Below, one piece after another: positions 8,280 through 17,473 of a stretch of 64,000 nt of DNA (position 1 is the stretch's first letter; every line of letters begins with the position of its first letter). The notes under the pieces are model-generated. The model did not search any database and was not told where the DNA came from. It worked only from the letters and a program-made list of their open reading frames with translations. Made by a program: the position numbers and the translations under genes. The stretch comes from Paludibacteraceae bacterium. Its GTDB lineage: Bacteria > Bacteroidota > Bacteroidia > Bacteroidales > Paludibacteraceae. Location: the NCBI GenBank assembly GCA_024401495.1, contig JAKSKW010000008.1:1-64000 (forward strand), in the 5' to 3' direction.

Positions 8280-9497
8280 ATGCGCTTCGAACTACGAGTT
8301 GCCCTACGCTATCTTTTCTCAAAGAAGAAGCAGAATGCCATCAACATCGTCTCTGGCGTATGCGCCACAGGCATTTGTGTGGCATCATTGGCACTCGTAT
8401 GTATTCTTAGCGTATACAACGGGTTTCAAAGTGTGGTGGGCGACCTCTACTCGTCATTCGACCCAGATTTAAGAATCCAACCTAAAGAGGGCAAAATCTA
8501 CCCCGACACACTGCCGCAGATCGCGAAAATCAGAAACATCAAAGGCATCAAGACACAAGCATCTGTTTTGGAAGACGGTGCTGTGCTCATGAACGGAGAG
8601 AAGCAGACATCCGTCACTCTGTGTGGAGTGGATGCCAACTACTATAATATAGTCAACAAAGATATTGTCTACGCAGGCGAGTTCAACGTCGGCAAGGACG
8701 ATGTTCCTTATATGGTGCTTGGCATTGCTCTTGCAGCCCAACTGAATGCCAGCATCCACTTTGTCCAGCCCATCACCGTCTATGCTCCCATCCACGATGC
8801 CAAACTGAGCATTTCCAATCCCGAAGGTGCATTCAACCAGATGCAGATATTCGTGAGCGGGCTCTACTCCGTCAACCAGCAGGAGACGGATTCAAAATTC
8901 GCATTCATTCCCATCAACGTAGCAAGAGAAATGTATGGATATGGAGATCACGACATCTCACATATCGACATCAAAATAGCAGATGGAGCCAACATCTCAA
9001 CTATCAAAAAAGAGATTGAGAAAGTGTTGTCCGACGTCGACGGATATACATTTGAGGTGCTCGACAAAGAGACACTCCACGCCGATTTCTACCGTATGCT
9101 ACAGGTGGAGAAATGGGTAACATTCTTGATTTTGTTCTTCGTGCTGATGATTGCTATCGTCAACATAATCGGTTCATTATCAATGCTTATCATTGAGAAG
9201 AAGAACGATATTCAGACGCTCAAACATCTTGGCGCGACCAACAGCTCAATCCGCAGAATCTTCCTTCTTGAAGGATGGCTTGTCACAGCCGTAGGATGCA
9301 TCGCAGGCGTGATTCTCGGACTACTTTTATGTGGTTTGCAAAGTTGGTTTGGAATCATCAGACTGAGTGAAGGAACCGACTTCGTAATCCAGTATTATCC
9401 CGTCGAAGTACATTTTCTGGACATTGTTATCATCATCATTTCTGTCCTTTCCATAGGTTTAATCACAGCCTGGTACCCAACCAAATACGCAGAATAA
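8280..9497 (+). CDS. FtsX-like ABC transporter permease (LolC/LolE-like)
   Basis: This 405-residue inner-membrane permease opens with FELRVALRYLFSKKKQNAINIVSG, the N-terminal signature of LolC/LolE-type permeases. It has one transmembrane segment near residues 20-45, a large periplasmic MacB_PCD domain (about 46-265), and three more segments (about 278-302, 325-350, 372-395), as expected for FtsX-fold proteins. LolCDE extracts lipoproteins from the inner membrane; no LolD ATPase lies next to it here. It follows rbfA by 5 nt and is probably co-transcribed with it. A hairpin repeat lies downstream. Confidence 0.82.
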   Translation: MRFELRVALRYLFSKKKQNAINIVSGVCATGICVASLALVCILSVYNGFQSVVGDLYSSFDPDLRIQPKEGKIYPDTLPQIAKIRNIKGIKTQASVLEDGAVLMNGEKQTSVTLCGVDANYYNIVNKDIVYAGEFNVGKDDVPYMVLGIALAAQLNASIHFVQPITVYAPIHDAKLSISNPEGAFNQMQIFVSGLYSVNQQETDSKFAFIPINVAREMYGYGDHDISHIDIKIADGANISTIKKEIEKVLSDVDGYTFEVLDKETLHADFYRMLQVEKWVTFLILFFVLMIAIVNIIGSLSMLIIEKKNDIQTLKHLGATNSSIRRIFLLEGWLVTAVGCIAGVILGLLLCGLQSWFGIIRLSEGTDFVIQYYPVEVHFLDIVIIIISVLSIGLITAWYPTKYAE

Positions 9498-9514
9498 TTG
9501 AAAATGAAGAATTA

Positions 9515-9553
9515 GGAATGCGGAATGCTAAATTATTCGGCATTCCGCATTCC
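9515..9553. repeat. Inverted repeat, probable terminator
   Basis: GGAATGCGGAATGC (9515-9528) and GCATTCCGCATTCC (9540-9553) form a perfect 14-bp stem. AATTAG/CTAATT flanks extend it imperfectly. It lies just after the permease stop. The internal GGAATGC duplication suggests a repeat-derived element. Confidence 0.65.
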
Positions 9554-9613
9554 GCATTTCTAATTAATTTTATTATATTTGCAAAATGGAGATACCTATA
9601 ATATAAACAAGTT

Positions 9614-10210
9614 ATGACAAAGAGAATCTCACATATATTGTTTATTATGAGTGCATTTATCTGTTCTGTCTGCAACGCGTCAGAGGTCAAAGATGAAAGC
9701 ATGGTATTTCATGCCACGGTGGAAAACGGAGACACAATCATGGTGGCAGGACTCCCAACTCTCTATGTTTTTCCTCCACTGAAATTCAAAAATGAGAAGC
9801 AGGAGAAATTCTACTGGCGTACAGTGCGCGACGTGAAGAAGACTCTTCCATGGGCAAAACTAATCGGATCAATGCTTCGTGACCTACATTCACAAATGGA
9901 GGGAATGAATGACAAGGAGAGGAAAGCCTTCATGAAGCAGAAAGAAGACGAGATTTACAAACAATATGAGCCAATGCTAAAAAAGCTTTCATTGCGTCAA
10001 GGCAAAATGCTCATCACTCTTGTCGACAGAGAGTGCGATATGACAGGATACGAAATCGTTAAGGAACTTCGAGGAGGGTTCCGTGCTTTCTTTTGGCAAG
10101 GTTTCGCAAAAATGCTTGGAGCCGACCTTAAAACAGGTTTCGACGAGACAAACGAAGAACATCAGATTGTTAACCGCATCATTCTTCTTGTGGAGAGCGG
10201 TCAGTTATAA
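9614..10210 (+). CDS. Exported DUF4294 protein
   Basis: This 198-residue protein has a signal peptide (cleavage near CNAS). Its conserved core VFPPLKFKNEKQEKFYWRTVRDVKKTLPWAK (about residues 52-82) and later VDRECDMTGYEIVKELRGGFRAFFWQGFAKM (about 135-165) match the Bacteroidota family DUF4294. It is probably periplasmic and its function is unknown. A TATATTTG -7 box lies at 9574-9581. parE begins 48 nt downstream, which suggests possible co-transcription. Confidence 0.8.
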   Translation: MTKRISHILFIMSAFICSVCNASEVKDESMVFHATVENGDTIMVAGLPTLYVFPPLKFKNEKQEKFYWRTVRDVKKTLPWAKLIGSMLRDLHSQMEGMNDKERKAFMKQKEDEIYKQYEPMLKKLSLRQGKMLITLVDRECDMTGYEIVKELRGGFRAFFWQGFAKMLGADLKTGFDETNEEHQIVNRIILLVESGQL

Positions 10211-10258
10211 TGAAAGACGTTGAAAATCACGTCTTTATAACATTACAAAGAATATACA

Positions 10259-12193
10259 ATGGCAGAAGAATTAGATTTTTCAAAACAACCGGTTGCAGAC
10301 AACGGCGTGATCTATGACGAGAACAACATCCGTCACCTCGAGGATATCGAGCACATCCGTCTTCGATATGGTATGTATATCGGTCGTGCGGGCGACGGTT
10401 CGCACTCCGACGATGGTATCTATATCCTTATCAAAGAGGCTATAGACAACTCCATCGACGAATACCGCATGGGAGAGGGCAAGCAGATTGAGGTGACTTT
10501 GGCTGACGGAAAGGTCCGCATTCGTGATAACGGCCGTGGTATTCCATTGGGAACTAACAAGGCTGGCGACGACGTGATGATGATGGCCGTGTCGAAGCTT
10601 AACTCCGGTGGTAAGTATGATTCCAAAGCCTTCAAAAAATCAGTCGGTCTGAACGGTGTCGGTTTGAAAGCCGTCAACGCCCTTTCCTGGAAATTCTCTG
10701 TCGGAGCCTACCGTGATGGCAAATGCCGACGTATGGATTTCAAGCAGGGAAAATTAATTTCCGATTCCGGAGTGATGGACAACACGGAGAATGAGCCACG
10801 CGGCACATTCGTGGAGTTTGAGCCAGACAACACAATCTTTGAAAACTACTCTTTCCGCAAGGATTTCATTGAGGAACAGCTTCAGAACTATGCGTATCTG
10901 AACACCGGTCTTACTATTGTATACAATGGCAAGAAGGTGTCTTCTAAGAATGGTCTTAAAGATCTTCTTAACGACAGAATGACATCCGATGCCCTCTACC
11001 CTATCATCCATTTCAAGGATGACGATATCGAGATAGCGTTAACTCATGCCAACCAGAATAACGAAGAGTATTACTCCTTCGTCAATGGTCAGAACACTTC
11101 ACTTGGTGGTCCTCACCAGGCTGCTTTCCGTGAGGCTATCGGTAAGACAATCAAGGATTTCTTCAACAAGAATCTCGACCTTGCAGATGTCCGCAACGGT
11201 GTTGTCGGAGCTATCACCATCAACGTCGAAGAACCAATGTTTGAGAGCCAAACCAAGAACAAGTTAAGCTCGAAGACAATGACTCCAGGCGACGACGCAA
11301 TCTCTATCAACAAATTCGTGATCGATTTTGTGGCTGACAAACTTGATAAATTCCTTCACATCAATGCCGACGTAGCGGATAAGATGCTTGAGAAGATCAA
11401 GGAGTCGGAAAGGGAACGTAAGGCTTTGGCGGGAGTGTCCAAACAAGCAAAAGAGCGTACAAAGAAAATCAACCTTCACAACAAGAAGCTTCGCGACTGC
11501 AGTATCCATTTCAACGACAACAAAGCTCCGAAAGGAGATATTGACACCCGTGATATAACAAGTATCTTCATCACTGAGGGAGACTCCGCATCAGGAAGTA
11601 TCACAAAGATCCGTGATGTGAACACTCAGGCTGTATTCAGTCTTAGAGGTAAACCCAAAAATCTTTACGGCAAATCGAAGAAGATGGTTTATGAAAACGA
11701 GGAGATGACGCTTCTTCAAGCCGCTCTCAACATTGAGGATGGTCTTGAAGGCCTACGCTACAACCGTGTCATCATCGCTACCGATGCCGATGTCGACGGA
11801 ATGCATATCCGTCTGCTTCTATTGACCTTCTTCCTTCAGTTCTTCCCTGATTTGGTGAAGAAAGGCCACGTATATATTCTTCAAACTCCACTTTTCCGTG
11901 TGCGCGACAAGCAACGCACATTCTATTGCTACGACGACGCGGAGAGAGAGAACGCAATCAAGACCATCGGTAAGAATGCTGAAATCACACGATTCAAGGG
12001 ACTTGGAGAGATCTCCCCAGAGGAGTTCCGTGATGTGATCGGCAAAAATATCCGTCTCGACCAAGTACAGTTGAGAAAAGAGGATGCTGTGTCGGAAATT
12101 CTAAGTTTCTATATGGGAGTCAACACACTTGAGCGCCAGGAGTTGATTATCGAGAACCTTCAGGTGGAAGAGGATGTCCCAGAAGATTTATAA
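10259..12193 (+). CDS. parE: DNA topoisomerase IV subunit B
   Basis: This 644-residue type IIA topoisomerase ATPase subunit has a GHKL ATP-binding domain (about 20-230) with [17 protein letters not shown] and [16 protein letters not shown] transducer domain with the conserved lysine region (QTKNKLSS, about 335) follows. The TOPRIM domain has ITEGDSASG (about 445) and [10 protein letters not shown] (about 505). It ends in [14 protein letters not shown] and a short tail, giving the short ParE form found in Bacteroidota rather than the longer GyrB. The cytoplasmic enzyme decatenates chromosomes together with ParC, which is not in this window. The lipid-kinase gene starts 3 nt after its stop. Confidence 0.88.
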   Translation: MAEELDFSKQPVADNGVIYDENNIRHLEDIEHIRLRYGMYIGRAGDGSHSDDGIYILIKEAIDNSIDEYRMGEGKQIEVTLADGKVRIRDNGRGIPLGTNKAGDDVMMMAVSKLNSGGKYDSKAFKKSVGLNGVGLKAVNALSWKFSVGAYRDGKCRRMDFKQGKLISDSGVMDNTENEPRGTFVEFEPDNTIFENYSFRKDFIEEQLQNYAYLNTGLTIVYNGKKVSSKNGLKDLLNDRMTSDALYPIIHFKDDDIEIALTHANQNNEEYYSFVNGQNTSLGGPHQAAFREAIGKTIKDFFNKNLDLADVRNGVVGAITINVEEPMFESQTKNKLSSKTMTPGDDAISINKFVIDFVADKLDKFLHINADVADKMLEKIKESERERKALAGVSKQAKERTKKINLHNKKLRDCSIHFNDNKAPKGDIDTRDITSIFITEGDSASGSITKIRDVNTQAVFSLRGKPKNLYGKSKKMVYENEEMTLLQAALNIEDGLEGLRYNRVIIATDADVDGMHIRLLLLTFFLQFFPDLVKKGHVYILQTPLFRVRDKQRTFYCYDDAERENAIKTIGKNAEITRFKGLGEISPEEFRDVIGKNIRLDQVQLRKEDAVSEILSFYMGVNTLERQELIIENLQVEEDVPEDL

Positions 12194-12196
12194 GAG

Positions 12197-13114
12197 ATGA
12201 AAAGAATCGCTTTCATAATAAATCCCAAGAGTGGAACAAAGAGCAAGGAGTCGCTTCCTGAGCTTATCGAGAAGATGTTGGATAAGGAGAAATTCAATGC
12301 CAAAATCGTCTACACTGAATATGCCGGACACGGTAAAGAGCTTGCTCAACAACTCTCTGCTGAGGGATATGATGTAGTGGTGGCATGTGGTGGCGACGGT
12401 ACGGTAAATGAAATCGCGTCGGCTATCGTCCATACCAACACAGCGTTGGCAATCATTCCACTTGGTTCAGGCAACGGTCTGGCCCGCCATCTTGGCTACT
12501 CAATGAGTTCATCCAGAGCCCTACAGCAGATCAATGAGTCAGAGGAGGAGCATATCGACTATGCTAAAGCCAACGACAGATGCTTCTTCTGCACATGCGG
12601 AACTGGTTTCGACGCTCATGTTAGCCACTCCTTCAGCAACATGAAGACTCGTGGTGTGCTGACATACATCAAGGTTATGATCAGAGAATTCTGGCACTAC
12701 AAACCATACAACTACGTTATCAAGACAAACAGTATGGCTGTGCTACAGAAAGCATTCCTAATCACAATCGCAAATGCAGCTCAGTGGGGAAACAATGCGT
12801 ATATCGCTCCGGACGCAAATATCGCAGATGGAAAACTAAACGTCTGCATTCTTAAGCCATTCACAATGTTCGCCATTCCTTTGGTATTGGCACAGCTAAT
12901 GTCAAAGTCATTCCTAAAATCAAGATATTTCACCTTCGTAGAGGCTACAGACATCACTCTATGCAGAGAAGAGAGCGGTGAATTCCATATCGACGGAGAG
13001 CCAGTGTTGGAGGACAGAGATATCCATATACGCATCATCCACCACGGATTGAAGGTGTTGATGCCAAAGAACGACAGTAAATTTTTCCTTAACAAAGTGA
13101 TCGACAATCTATGA
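12197..13114 (+). CDS. Diacylglycerol/lipid kinase family (YegS/BmrU-like)
   Basis: This 305-residue protein opens with IAFIINPKSGTKS and carries the DAGK catalytic motif VVVACGGDGTVNEIASAI (about residue 60) plus IPLGSGNGLARHLG (about 92). The C-terminal half contains GTGFDAHVSH, NAAQWGNNAYIAPDA and FHIDGEP, all typical of the YegS/Rv2252/BmrU lipid kinases that phosphorylate diacylglycerol or related lipids at the membrane. It starts 3 nt after parE. Its TGA stop overlaps the ATG of the deaminase gene (ATGA), so the genes form an operon. Confidence 0.88.
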   Translation: MKRIAFIINPKSGTKSKESLPELIEKMLDKEKFNAKIVYTEYAGHGKELAQQLSAEGYDVVVACGGDGTVNEIASAIVHTNTALAIIPLGSGNGLARHLGYSMSSSRALQQINESEEEHIDYAKANDRCFFCTCGTGFDAHVSHSFSNMKTRGVLTYIKVMIREFWHYKPYNYVIKTNSMAVLQKAFLITIANAAQWGNNAYIAPDANIADGKLNVCILKPFTMFAIPLVLAQLMSKSFLKSRYFTFVEATDITLCREESGEFHIDGEPVLEDRDIHIRIIHHGLKVLMPKNDSKFFLNKVIDNL

Positions 13115-13578
13115 TAAACAAAGTTAAGAAAATAGAATATAGCGAAGTCGAGTACGCTGAATTGCCAGACAACGTAAAACAGTTAATCGACAAAGCCAAA
13201 GAGTCCACAAAAACATCCTACGCGCCCTACTCCAAGTTTCATGTAGGAGCAGCATTGGAGACAGATGGCGGACACATCGTCTGCGGATCCAACCAGGAAA
13301 ACGTGGCATACCCAAGCGGATTATGTGCCGAGCGTACAGCAGTGTTCGCCTGTGGAGCGCAATATCCTACAGAAGCCGTTACCACGTTGGCAATCGCAGC
13401 CGAGACAGAAGGCTGCTTCTTAGGACAGCCAATCGTGCCTTGTGCGGCATGTCTACAAGTGTTATTGGAGACAGAGAGAAGAGGTGGCAAAGCCATCGAC
13501 TTTTATCTCTATGGAACAGAAGTGATATATCATATAAAAGGAGTTGGATCATTCCTTCCTTTCTCATTTGATATGTAA
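13111..13578 (+). CDS. cdd: Cytidine deaminase
   Basis: This 155-residue zinc enzyme deaminates cytidine and deoxycytidine to uridine for pyrimidine salvage. It shows [13 protein letters not shown], then [19 protein letters not shown], which supplies the zinc cysteine and catalytic Glu, and later PCAACLQ with the other two zinc cysteines. The second motif departs from the common PCGxCRQ. Length and motifs fit the homotetrameric class, with a slightly long N-terminus. Its start overlaps the lipid-kinase stop by 4 nt, and lptB follows 11 nt after its stop. Confidence 0.9.
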   Translation: MINKVKKIEYSEVEYAELPDNVKQLIDKAKESTKTSYAPYSKFHVGAALETDGGHIVCGSNQENVAYPSGLCAERTAVFACGAQYPTEAVTTLAIAAETEGCFLGQPIVPCAACLQVLLETERRGGKAIDFYLYGTEVIYHIKGVGSFLPFSFDM

Positions 13579-13589
13579 TTTTGAATATC

Positions 13590-14429
13590 ATGAGTGAAAA
13601 AGAAATAACTATATCAAACGCTGATATTAAAGCAATGCAGCAGGCGATGTTGAACGCCAAAGAAGAGATCATCATCGAAGAGGGTCGCATGACGTTACGC
13701 ACAGAAGGCTTGGTAAAAAAGTACGGAGAGCGTACAGTCGCCAACAATGTTTCAATCAACGTTAAACAGGGAGAGATTGTAGGATTGCTTGGGCCAAACG
13801 GAGCAGGCAAAACAACCACTTTCTACATGACCACAGGTCTTATCGTGCCAAACGCAGGACGCATCTTCCTTGATAACGAGGAGATCACAAAAGACCCCGT
13901 CTACAAGAGAGCCCAGAAGGGTGTTGGATATCTTCCACAGGAGGCGTCAGTGTTCAGAAAGATGAGCGTGGAGGACAATATCAAGTCTGTGCTTGAGATG
14001 ACAAGCTTCTCCAAAGAGTATCAGAAAGAGAAGTTGGAGAGCCTCATCGACGAGTTCAACCTCAACCACGTGCGCCACAACCTTGGAGACCGTTTGTCAG
14101 GAGGAGAGCGACGTCGAACCGAGATCGCGCGCTGTCTTGCCATAGAGCCTAAGTTTATCATGCTCGACGAACCGTTCGCCGGAGTCGACCCAATCGCCGT
14201 CGCCGACATCCAGAATATCGTGTGGAAACTAAAAGATAAGAATATCGGTATCCTTATCACAGACCACAACGTAGATGAGACGTTGCAGATCACAGACCGT
14301 GCTTATCTGCTATTCGAAGGAAAGATTCTATTTAAGGGTACACCGGAGGAACTTGCAGCCAACGCCATCGTGAAGGAGAAATACTTAGGTAGAGACTTCG
14401 AGTTGAAACGTAAAAAAAGAGAAGAATAA
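13590..14429 (+). CDS. lptB: LPS export ABC transporter ATP-binding protein
   Basis: This 279-residue ATPase contains Walker [10 protein letters not shown] (about 73), Q-loop YLPQEASVF, signature LSGGERRR (about 172), Walker [14 protein letters not shown] and the switch histidine ITDHNVDET. The sequence order and AGVDPIAV match LptB, which powers lipopolysaccharide transport with LptFG. An N-terminal extension of about 35 residues precedes the usual start ([11 protein letters not shown]), as in other Bacteroidales. The ATG at 13590 was chosen over an upstream TTG. It lies downstream of cdd and upstream of tsaC, and a hexamer array separates it from tsaC. Confidence 0.9.
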   Translation: MSEKEITISNADIKAMQQAMLNAKEEIIIEEGRMTLRTEGLVKKYGERTVANNVSINVKQGEIVGLLGPNGAGKTTTFYMTTGLIVPNAGRIFLDNEEITKDPVYKRAQKGVGYLPQEASVFRKMSVEDNIKSVLEMTSFSKEYQKEKLESLIDEFNLNHVRHNLGDRLSGGERRRTEIARCLAIEPKFIMLDEPFAGVDPIAVADIQNIVWKLKDKNIGILITDHNVDETLQITDRAYLLFEGKILFKGTPEELAANAIVKEKYLGRDFELKRKKREE

Positions 14430-14450
14430 CGTTGACGTTACGTTAACGAA
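14427..14450. repeat. Short hexamer minisatellite at the lptB stop
   Basis: The TAA stop of lptB is the beginning of TAACGTTGACGTTACGTTAA, four RACGWW-like units of the kind seen elsewhere in the window. Confidence 0.65.
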
Positions 14451-14464
14451 AAGAGGCGAATACA

Positions 14465-15040
14465 ATGAACGAGAATTACGACAAAGAGGACATTAAAGCC
14501 GCTATAGACACACTACGCAATGGCGGAATAATCGTCTACCCTACAGATACAATCTGGGGCATCGGTTGCGACGCGAGAAACGAAGCGGCAGTAAAGAGGA
14601 TCTTTGAGATCAAGCGTAGAGCAGATTCAAAGTCGATGATTTTGCTTGTGGACGCGCCAGGACGTATTCCTCTATACTCAGACGCAATGCCGGATATAGC
14701 GTGGGATTTGCTTGAGTGTGCTGACACACCGACAACCATCATCTATTCCAAAGCTAAAAATCTCGCTCCAAATGTAATTGCTGAAGACGGAAGTGTCGGC
14801 ATCCGCGTCACAAAAGAGAAGTTCAGCCATGCATTGTGTGAGAGATTCGGTTTTCCAATCGTATCGACTTCAGCCAACATATCAGGTGAGCCATCAGCCA
14901 AATTCTTTGCAGAAATCAGCGAGGAAATCCTGAACGCCGCCGATTATGTTGTGAAGTTCAGACGAGATGACAAGACGCCATCATCACCGTCGAAAATCAT
15001 CAAAATCGAAGAGAACGGAGTATTTAAGATTATCAGATAA
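14465..15040 (+). CDS. tsaC: L-threonylcarbamoyladenylate synthase (Sua5/YrdC/YwlC family)
   Basis: This 191-residue YrdC-fold protein makes threonylcarbamoyl-AMP from threonine, bicarbonate and ATP for t6A37 of tRNA. It has YPTDTIWGIGCDARNEAAV, KRIFEIKRRADSKSM (the usual KRxxxKPL with Ser for Pro), GSVGIRVT and the STSANISGEPS motif. The short form lacks the Sua5 C-terminal domain. It is probably the last gene of the parE-to-lptB run. tcdA at 55.5 kb acts on the same modified base. Confidence 0.88.
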   Translation: MNENYDKEDIKAAIDTLRNGGIIVYPTDTIWGIGCDARNEAAVKRIFEIKRRADSKSMILLVDAPGRIPLYSDAMPDIAWDLLECADTPTTIIYSKAKNLAPNVIAEDGSVGIRVTKEKFSHALCERFGFPIVSTSANISGEPSAKFFAEISEEILNAADYVVKFRRDDKTPSSPSKIIKIEENGVFKIIR

Positions 15041-15051
15041 TTGGAATATCT

Positions 15052-15080
15052 GTAGAGACGGAACATGTCCTCCGTCTTAC
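15052..15080. repeat. GTAGAGACG-type palindrome
   Basis: GTAGAGACGGA and TCCGTCTTAC flank an 8-nt loop. This is one member of the dispersed GTAGAGACG family seen in several gaps. Confidence 0.6.
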
Positions 15081-15097
15081 ATGATTTATAAACACAC

Positions 15098-15125
15098 AAA
15101 AGGCAGGAATCAAATCCTGCCTTTT
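15098..15125. terminator. Bidirectional terminator, tsaC and Rpn gene
   Basis: AAAAGGCAGGA / TCCTGCCTTTT form an 11-bp stem with a 6-nt loop, flanked by A and T runs. The two genes converge here. Confidence 0.85.
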
Positions 15126-15126
15126 C

Positions 15127-16041
15127 TTATTTTCCCTCATTTAATATCTTTTCAACAACCTTTAAGTCGAGTTCCAACATATCAGCAATCTCACCAGGAG
15201 TGTTTCCTTTCTTCTTTTTTGCAAGAATCTGTCTTGTTATCACAGAAAGTTCTCCTTTTGCAATTCCTATTGCCTCACCCTTCGCCAAACCGATTTCCTC
15301 ACCTTCAGTCCTATACGTCTCAATCGTATCATTTTGCGACATAATTGCATCAATATGACGGTAGTATTCCTTCTTTTCTTCCTCACTCATATTGCCAACA
15401 CGAAGTTTTTCCTCCGCCTCTTTAAGTCCTGGAGTAGTTGTGTCTTTACGAATCACACCTTCTTTCAAAAAAGTCATCCACTCCTCTATTGGAGTCTTTG
15501 CCACATCATTAAACTTATTAAGACGGATAAGATAATACTCAGGGAAGATGTTGGTTTCAACAAAACGAGCCTTTGTATCTCCGTCAATCACTTCAAACTC
15601 CTTCTTTTTCATCACAAGTTCGTCCTTCTGGAAGCAACCTGTGAATGTAGTCTTACCATGATAAAGATAATCCTTACCCTTTCCTAAATCAAAATAAATC
15701 AAATTGATAGAGATGATTTTCTTTACGCTTTTGTAGGTTTCACCAAGTTTTATATGCTCAGTTATCGCCTTACTTGCACCGTAAAGGATTCTCTGCATAA
15801 AATAAAGGTCACGAGTGACTTGCACCTCCACAATGAAAATATCTTCATTGTCTGATTTGACAATCATGTCAACACGATTGAATTTGTCTGTCACATCCTT
15901 CTGGTTGCTTTCACTCTCAAGCACTTCAGTAATCTTGACATTCTTCTCCAATAACACTGAAATAAGGCCTTCCAATATTGCGAAATTAGCTTTGTCACGC
16001 AACATCCTTTTTATGGCCCAATCAAATCTAATGTAATCCAT
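15127..16041 (-). CDS. Rpn-family PD-(D/E)XK nuclease/putative transposase
   Basis: This 304-residue protein starts FDWAIKRMLRDKANFAILEGLIS, the typical opening of Rpn/PD-(D/E)XK transposase-like proteins. The nuclease core is visible as NRVDMIVKSDNEDIFIVEVQV (about residues 57-78), giving the D...E-x-Q variant of the catalytic motif. RILYGASKAI follows. The C-terminus (about 240-304) has repeated GEAIGIAKGE turns and a basic KKKKGNTPGEIADML helix-turn-helix-like end. Such genes promote RecA-independent recombination in E. coli and are often multicopy in Bacteroidales. No inverted repeats are seen at its ends. The gene is monocistronic and convergent with tsaC. Confidence 0.82.
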   Translation of the reverse strand: MDYIRFDWAIKRMLRDKANFAILEGLISVLLEKNVKITEVLESESNQKDVTDKFNRVDMIVKSDNEDIFIVEVQVTRDLYFMQRILYGASKAITEHIKLGETYKSVKKIISINLIYFDLGKGKDYLYHGKTTFTGCFQKDELVMKKKEFEVIDGDTKARFVETNIFPEYYLIRLNKFNDVAKTPIEEWMTFLKEGVIRKDTTTPGLKEAEEKLRVGNMSEEEKKEYYRHIDAIMSQNDTIETYRTEGEEIGLAKGEAIGIAKGELSVITRQILAKKKKGNTPGEIADMLELDLKVVEKILNEGK

Positions 16042-16126
16042 CTATTATATTTTTGTACTTATTTTATAATTCCGATGACAAAGATAGTGTTTCTGCTCTA
16101 AAAGCACTTGCAAATGTTGGGAAATA

Positions 16127-16501
16127 TTATTTCTTCCTCTTACAATACTCCACAAATTCCTCAATATTGGAGTATTTCCTTTCCGACAAAAATATCGAAT
16201 CCTTTTCAGTATAGATACCGTAGTTGCTTAATCTTGCATTCTTATTGTCGGGCATATACTTAGTGATCTCATTATATTTCAACACCTTGCCCTTCAAGAT
16301 TCCTGGAACACCTAATTTCCACTCCACAATCGCGTCGTCAGTGGCTTCGTAAACAGGAAGATTCCATACCACAAAACCAAGCAAAAACAGAATCATCACC
16401 AAATAAACGGGGCTATCGTAATATCTGATGCAATAAAGCACAGCCATCACATAAGCGATAACCAAATATATCTTATACTGGAGTTTCAATTTCGTCTTCA
16501 T
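16127..16501 (-). CDS. Small membrane protein, PH-like C-terminus
   Basis: This protein of about 124 residues has two adjacent hydrophobic segments (about residues 10-28 and 32-48: IYLVIAYVMAVLYCI, YLVMILFLLGFVVW). A soluble C-terminal half (WKLGVPGILKGKVLKYNEI) resembles the bacterial PH-like domain that follows two-helix membrane hairpins. The start at ATG 16501 is preferred over an in-frame TTG at 16507. It lies 12 nt downstream of the glucosaminidase gene on the same strand, so the two are probably co-transcribed. The function is unknown. Confidence 0.6.
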   Translation of the reverse strand: MKTKLKLQYKIYLVIAYVMAVLYCIRYYDSPVYLVMILFLLGFVVWNLPVYEATDDAIVEWKLGVPGILKGKVLKYNEITKYMPDNKNARLSNYGIYTEKDSIFLSERKYSNIEEFVEYCKRKK

Positions 16502-16513
16502 TGTCAAATCTTA

Positions 16514-17308
16514 TTACCAACGACGCAAATAAACAGGACTACCTACCTCAATCGAATCTCCACGTTTTGCTTTGTTTGCCCAACGAAGTTCCCATGGACG
16601 CATACCAAACTCTTTAGCCAAAGTCTCGTATGTATCTCCCTTTCTAGCCTCAATAGCCTTTCTGCCCTTGATCTTCAAAATCTTATGATATGGACCTACG
16701 GCAATACTTCCCATTGAGCTCTCTGTCAAATACTTCTGCTCTGTCTTTTCTACTGCTTGATTTTCCTGAACCGTCTTCACGACCTCAACTACATCAGTCT
16801 TCTTGTCGTATTTGTAAAGCTCGTAAGTCTCGATCAAATCGATAAGACGCTCAGCATAACGAGGTTCAGTGGCATAACCGCACTGCTTCAAACCCTTAGC
16901 CCAACCCTTATAATCCGTAGGATCCAAAGTGAACAAAGAAGCGTAACGAGCCTTCTTCAAGAAAAGAGAGTGGTCCACAAACGACTGCTCCGGATTGTCA
17001 TACTTACGGAAACATTCCTGAAGTTTATCATCATCGTGGTAGACACGTTCACCCTTCCACTCATTATGACACTTGATTCCAAAATGATTGTTGCTTTTCT
17101 TGGCAAGTTCACTCAATCCAGCGCCACTCTCAAGCAACCCCTGAGCAAGCGTGATACTTGCAGGCACACCGTTGGCACGCATCTCATCAACGGCAATCTT
17201 ATTGTATTTCGAGATATAGTTTGTATAAGCGCTGTTCTTCTCCAAAGCGTTTGCAATAACACAAACCTGCATAAGGAATGCAGCAGCCAAAATTCTTAAT
17301 TTACACAT
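16514..17308 (-). CDS. Glucosaminidase (GH73-like) with LysM
   Basis: This 264-residue exported protein cleaves peptidoglycan. The ATG at 17308 begins a signal peptide (MCKLRILAAAF, cleavage near ANA). Upstream in-frame codons lie in promoter DNA and were rejected. The catalytic domain (about 25-165) has GVPASITLAQGLLESGAGLSELA, with the catalytic Glu in LLESG, plus NNHFGIKCH, FRKYDNPEQSF and the C-terminal CGYATEPRYAERLI. A linker leads to a LysM-type domain (about 215-264: RKGDTYETLAKEFGM). Length and layout match Bacteroidales glucosaminidase-LysM proteins. A -7 box, TATCTTTG, lies at 17329-17336. Confidence 0.87.
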   Translation of the reverse strand: MCKLRILAAAFLMQVCVIANALEKNSAYTNYISKYNKIAVDEMRANGVPASITLAQGLLESGAGLSELAKKSNNHFGIKCHNEWKGERVYHDDDKLQECFRKYDNPEQSFVDHSLFLKKARYASLFTLDPTDYKGWAKGLKQCGYATEPRYAERLIDLIETYELYKYDKKTDVVEVVKTVQENQAVEKTEQKYLTESSMGSIAVGPYHKILKIKGRKAIEARKGDTYETLAKEFGMRPWELRWANKAKRGDSIEVGSPVYLRRW

Positions 17309-17328
17309 ATTGTTCTTTGTTTGGGAGA

Positions 17329-17336
17329 CAAAGATA
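17329..17336 (-). promoter_or_regulatory. -7 element of the glucosaminidase promoter
   Basis: TATCTTTG on the minus strand fits TAnnTTTG and lies 21 nt before the start codon. Confidence 0.55.
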
Positions 17337-17401
17337 TAAAAATATAATATGTAAAATTCCTGATTTTCATCTTTTATAGAATACAAATCTCTAAAAATTC
17401 G

Positions 17402-17473
17402 CACTTTTATATTCTATAAAATATAAAATTCACAAAATCACCACTTTTATATTCCATAAAATACAAAATTCAC
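17402..17473. repeat. 40-nt tandem repeat with internal hairpin
   Basis: Two 32-nt copies (17402-17433 and 17442-17473) differ at two positions and are spaced 40 nt. Each contains the inverted repeat TTTTATATT-x-TATAAAA. The second copy includes the stop codon of the RhuM-like gene. A degenerate third element lies near 17375. Confidence 0.7.
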
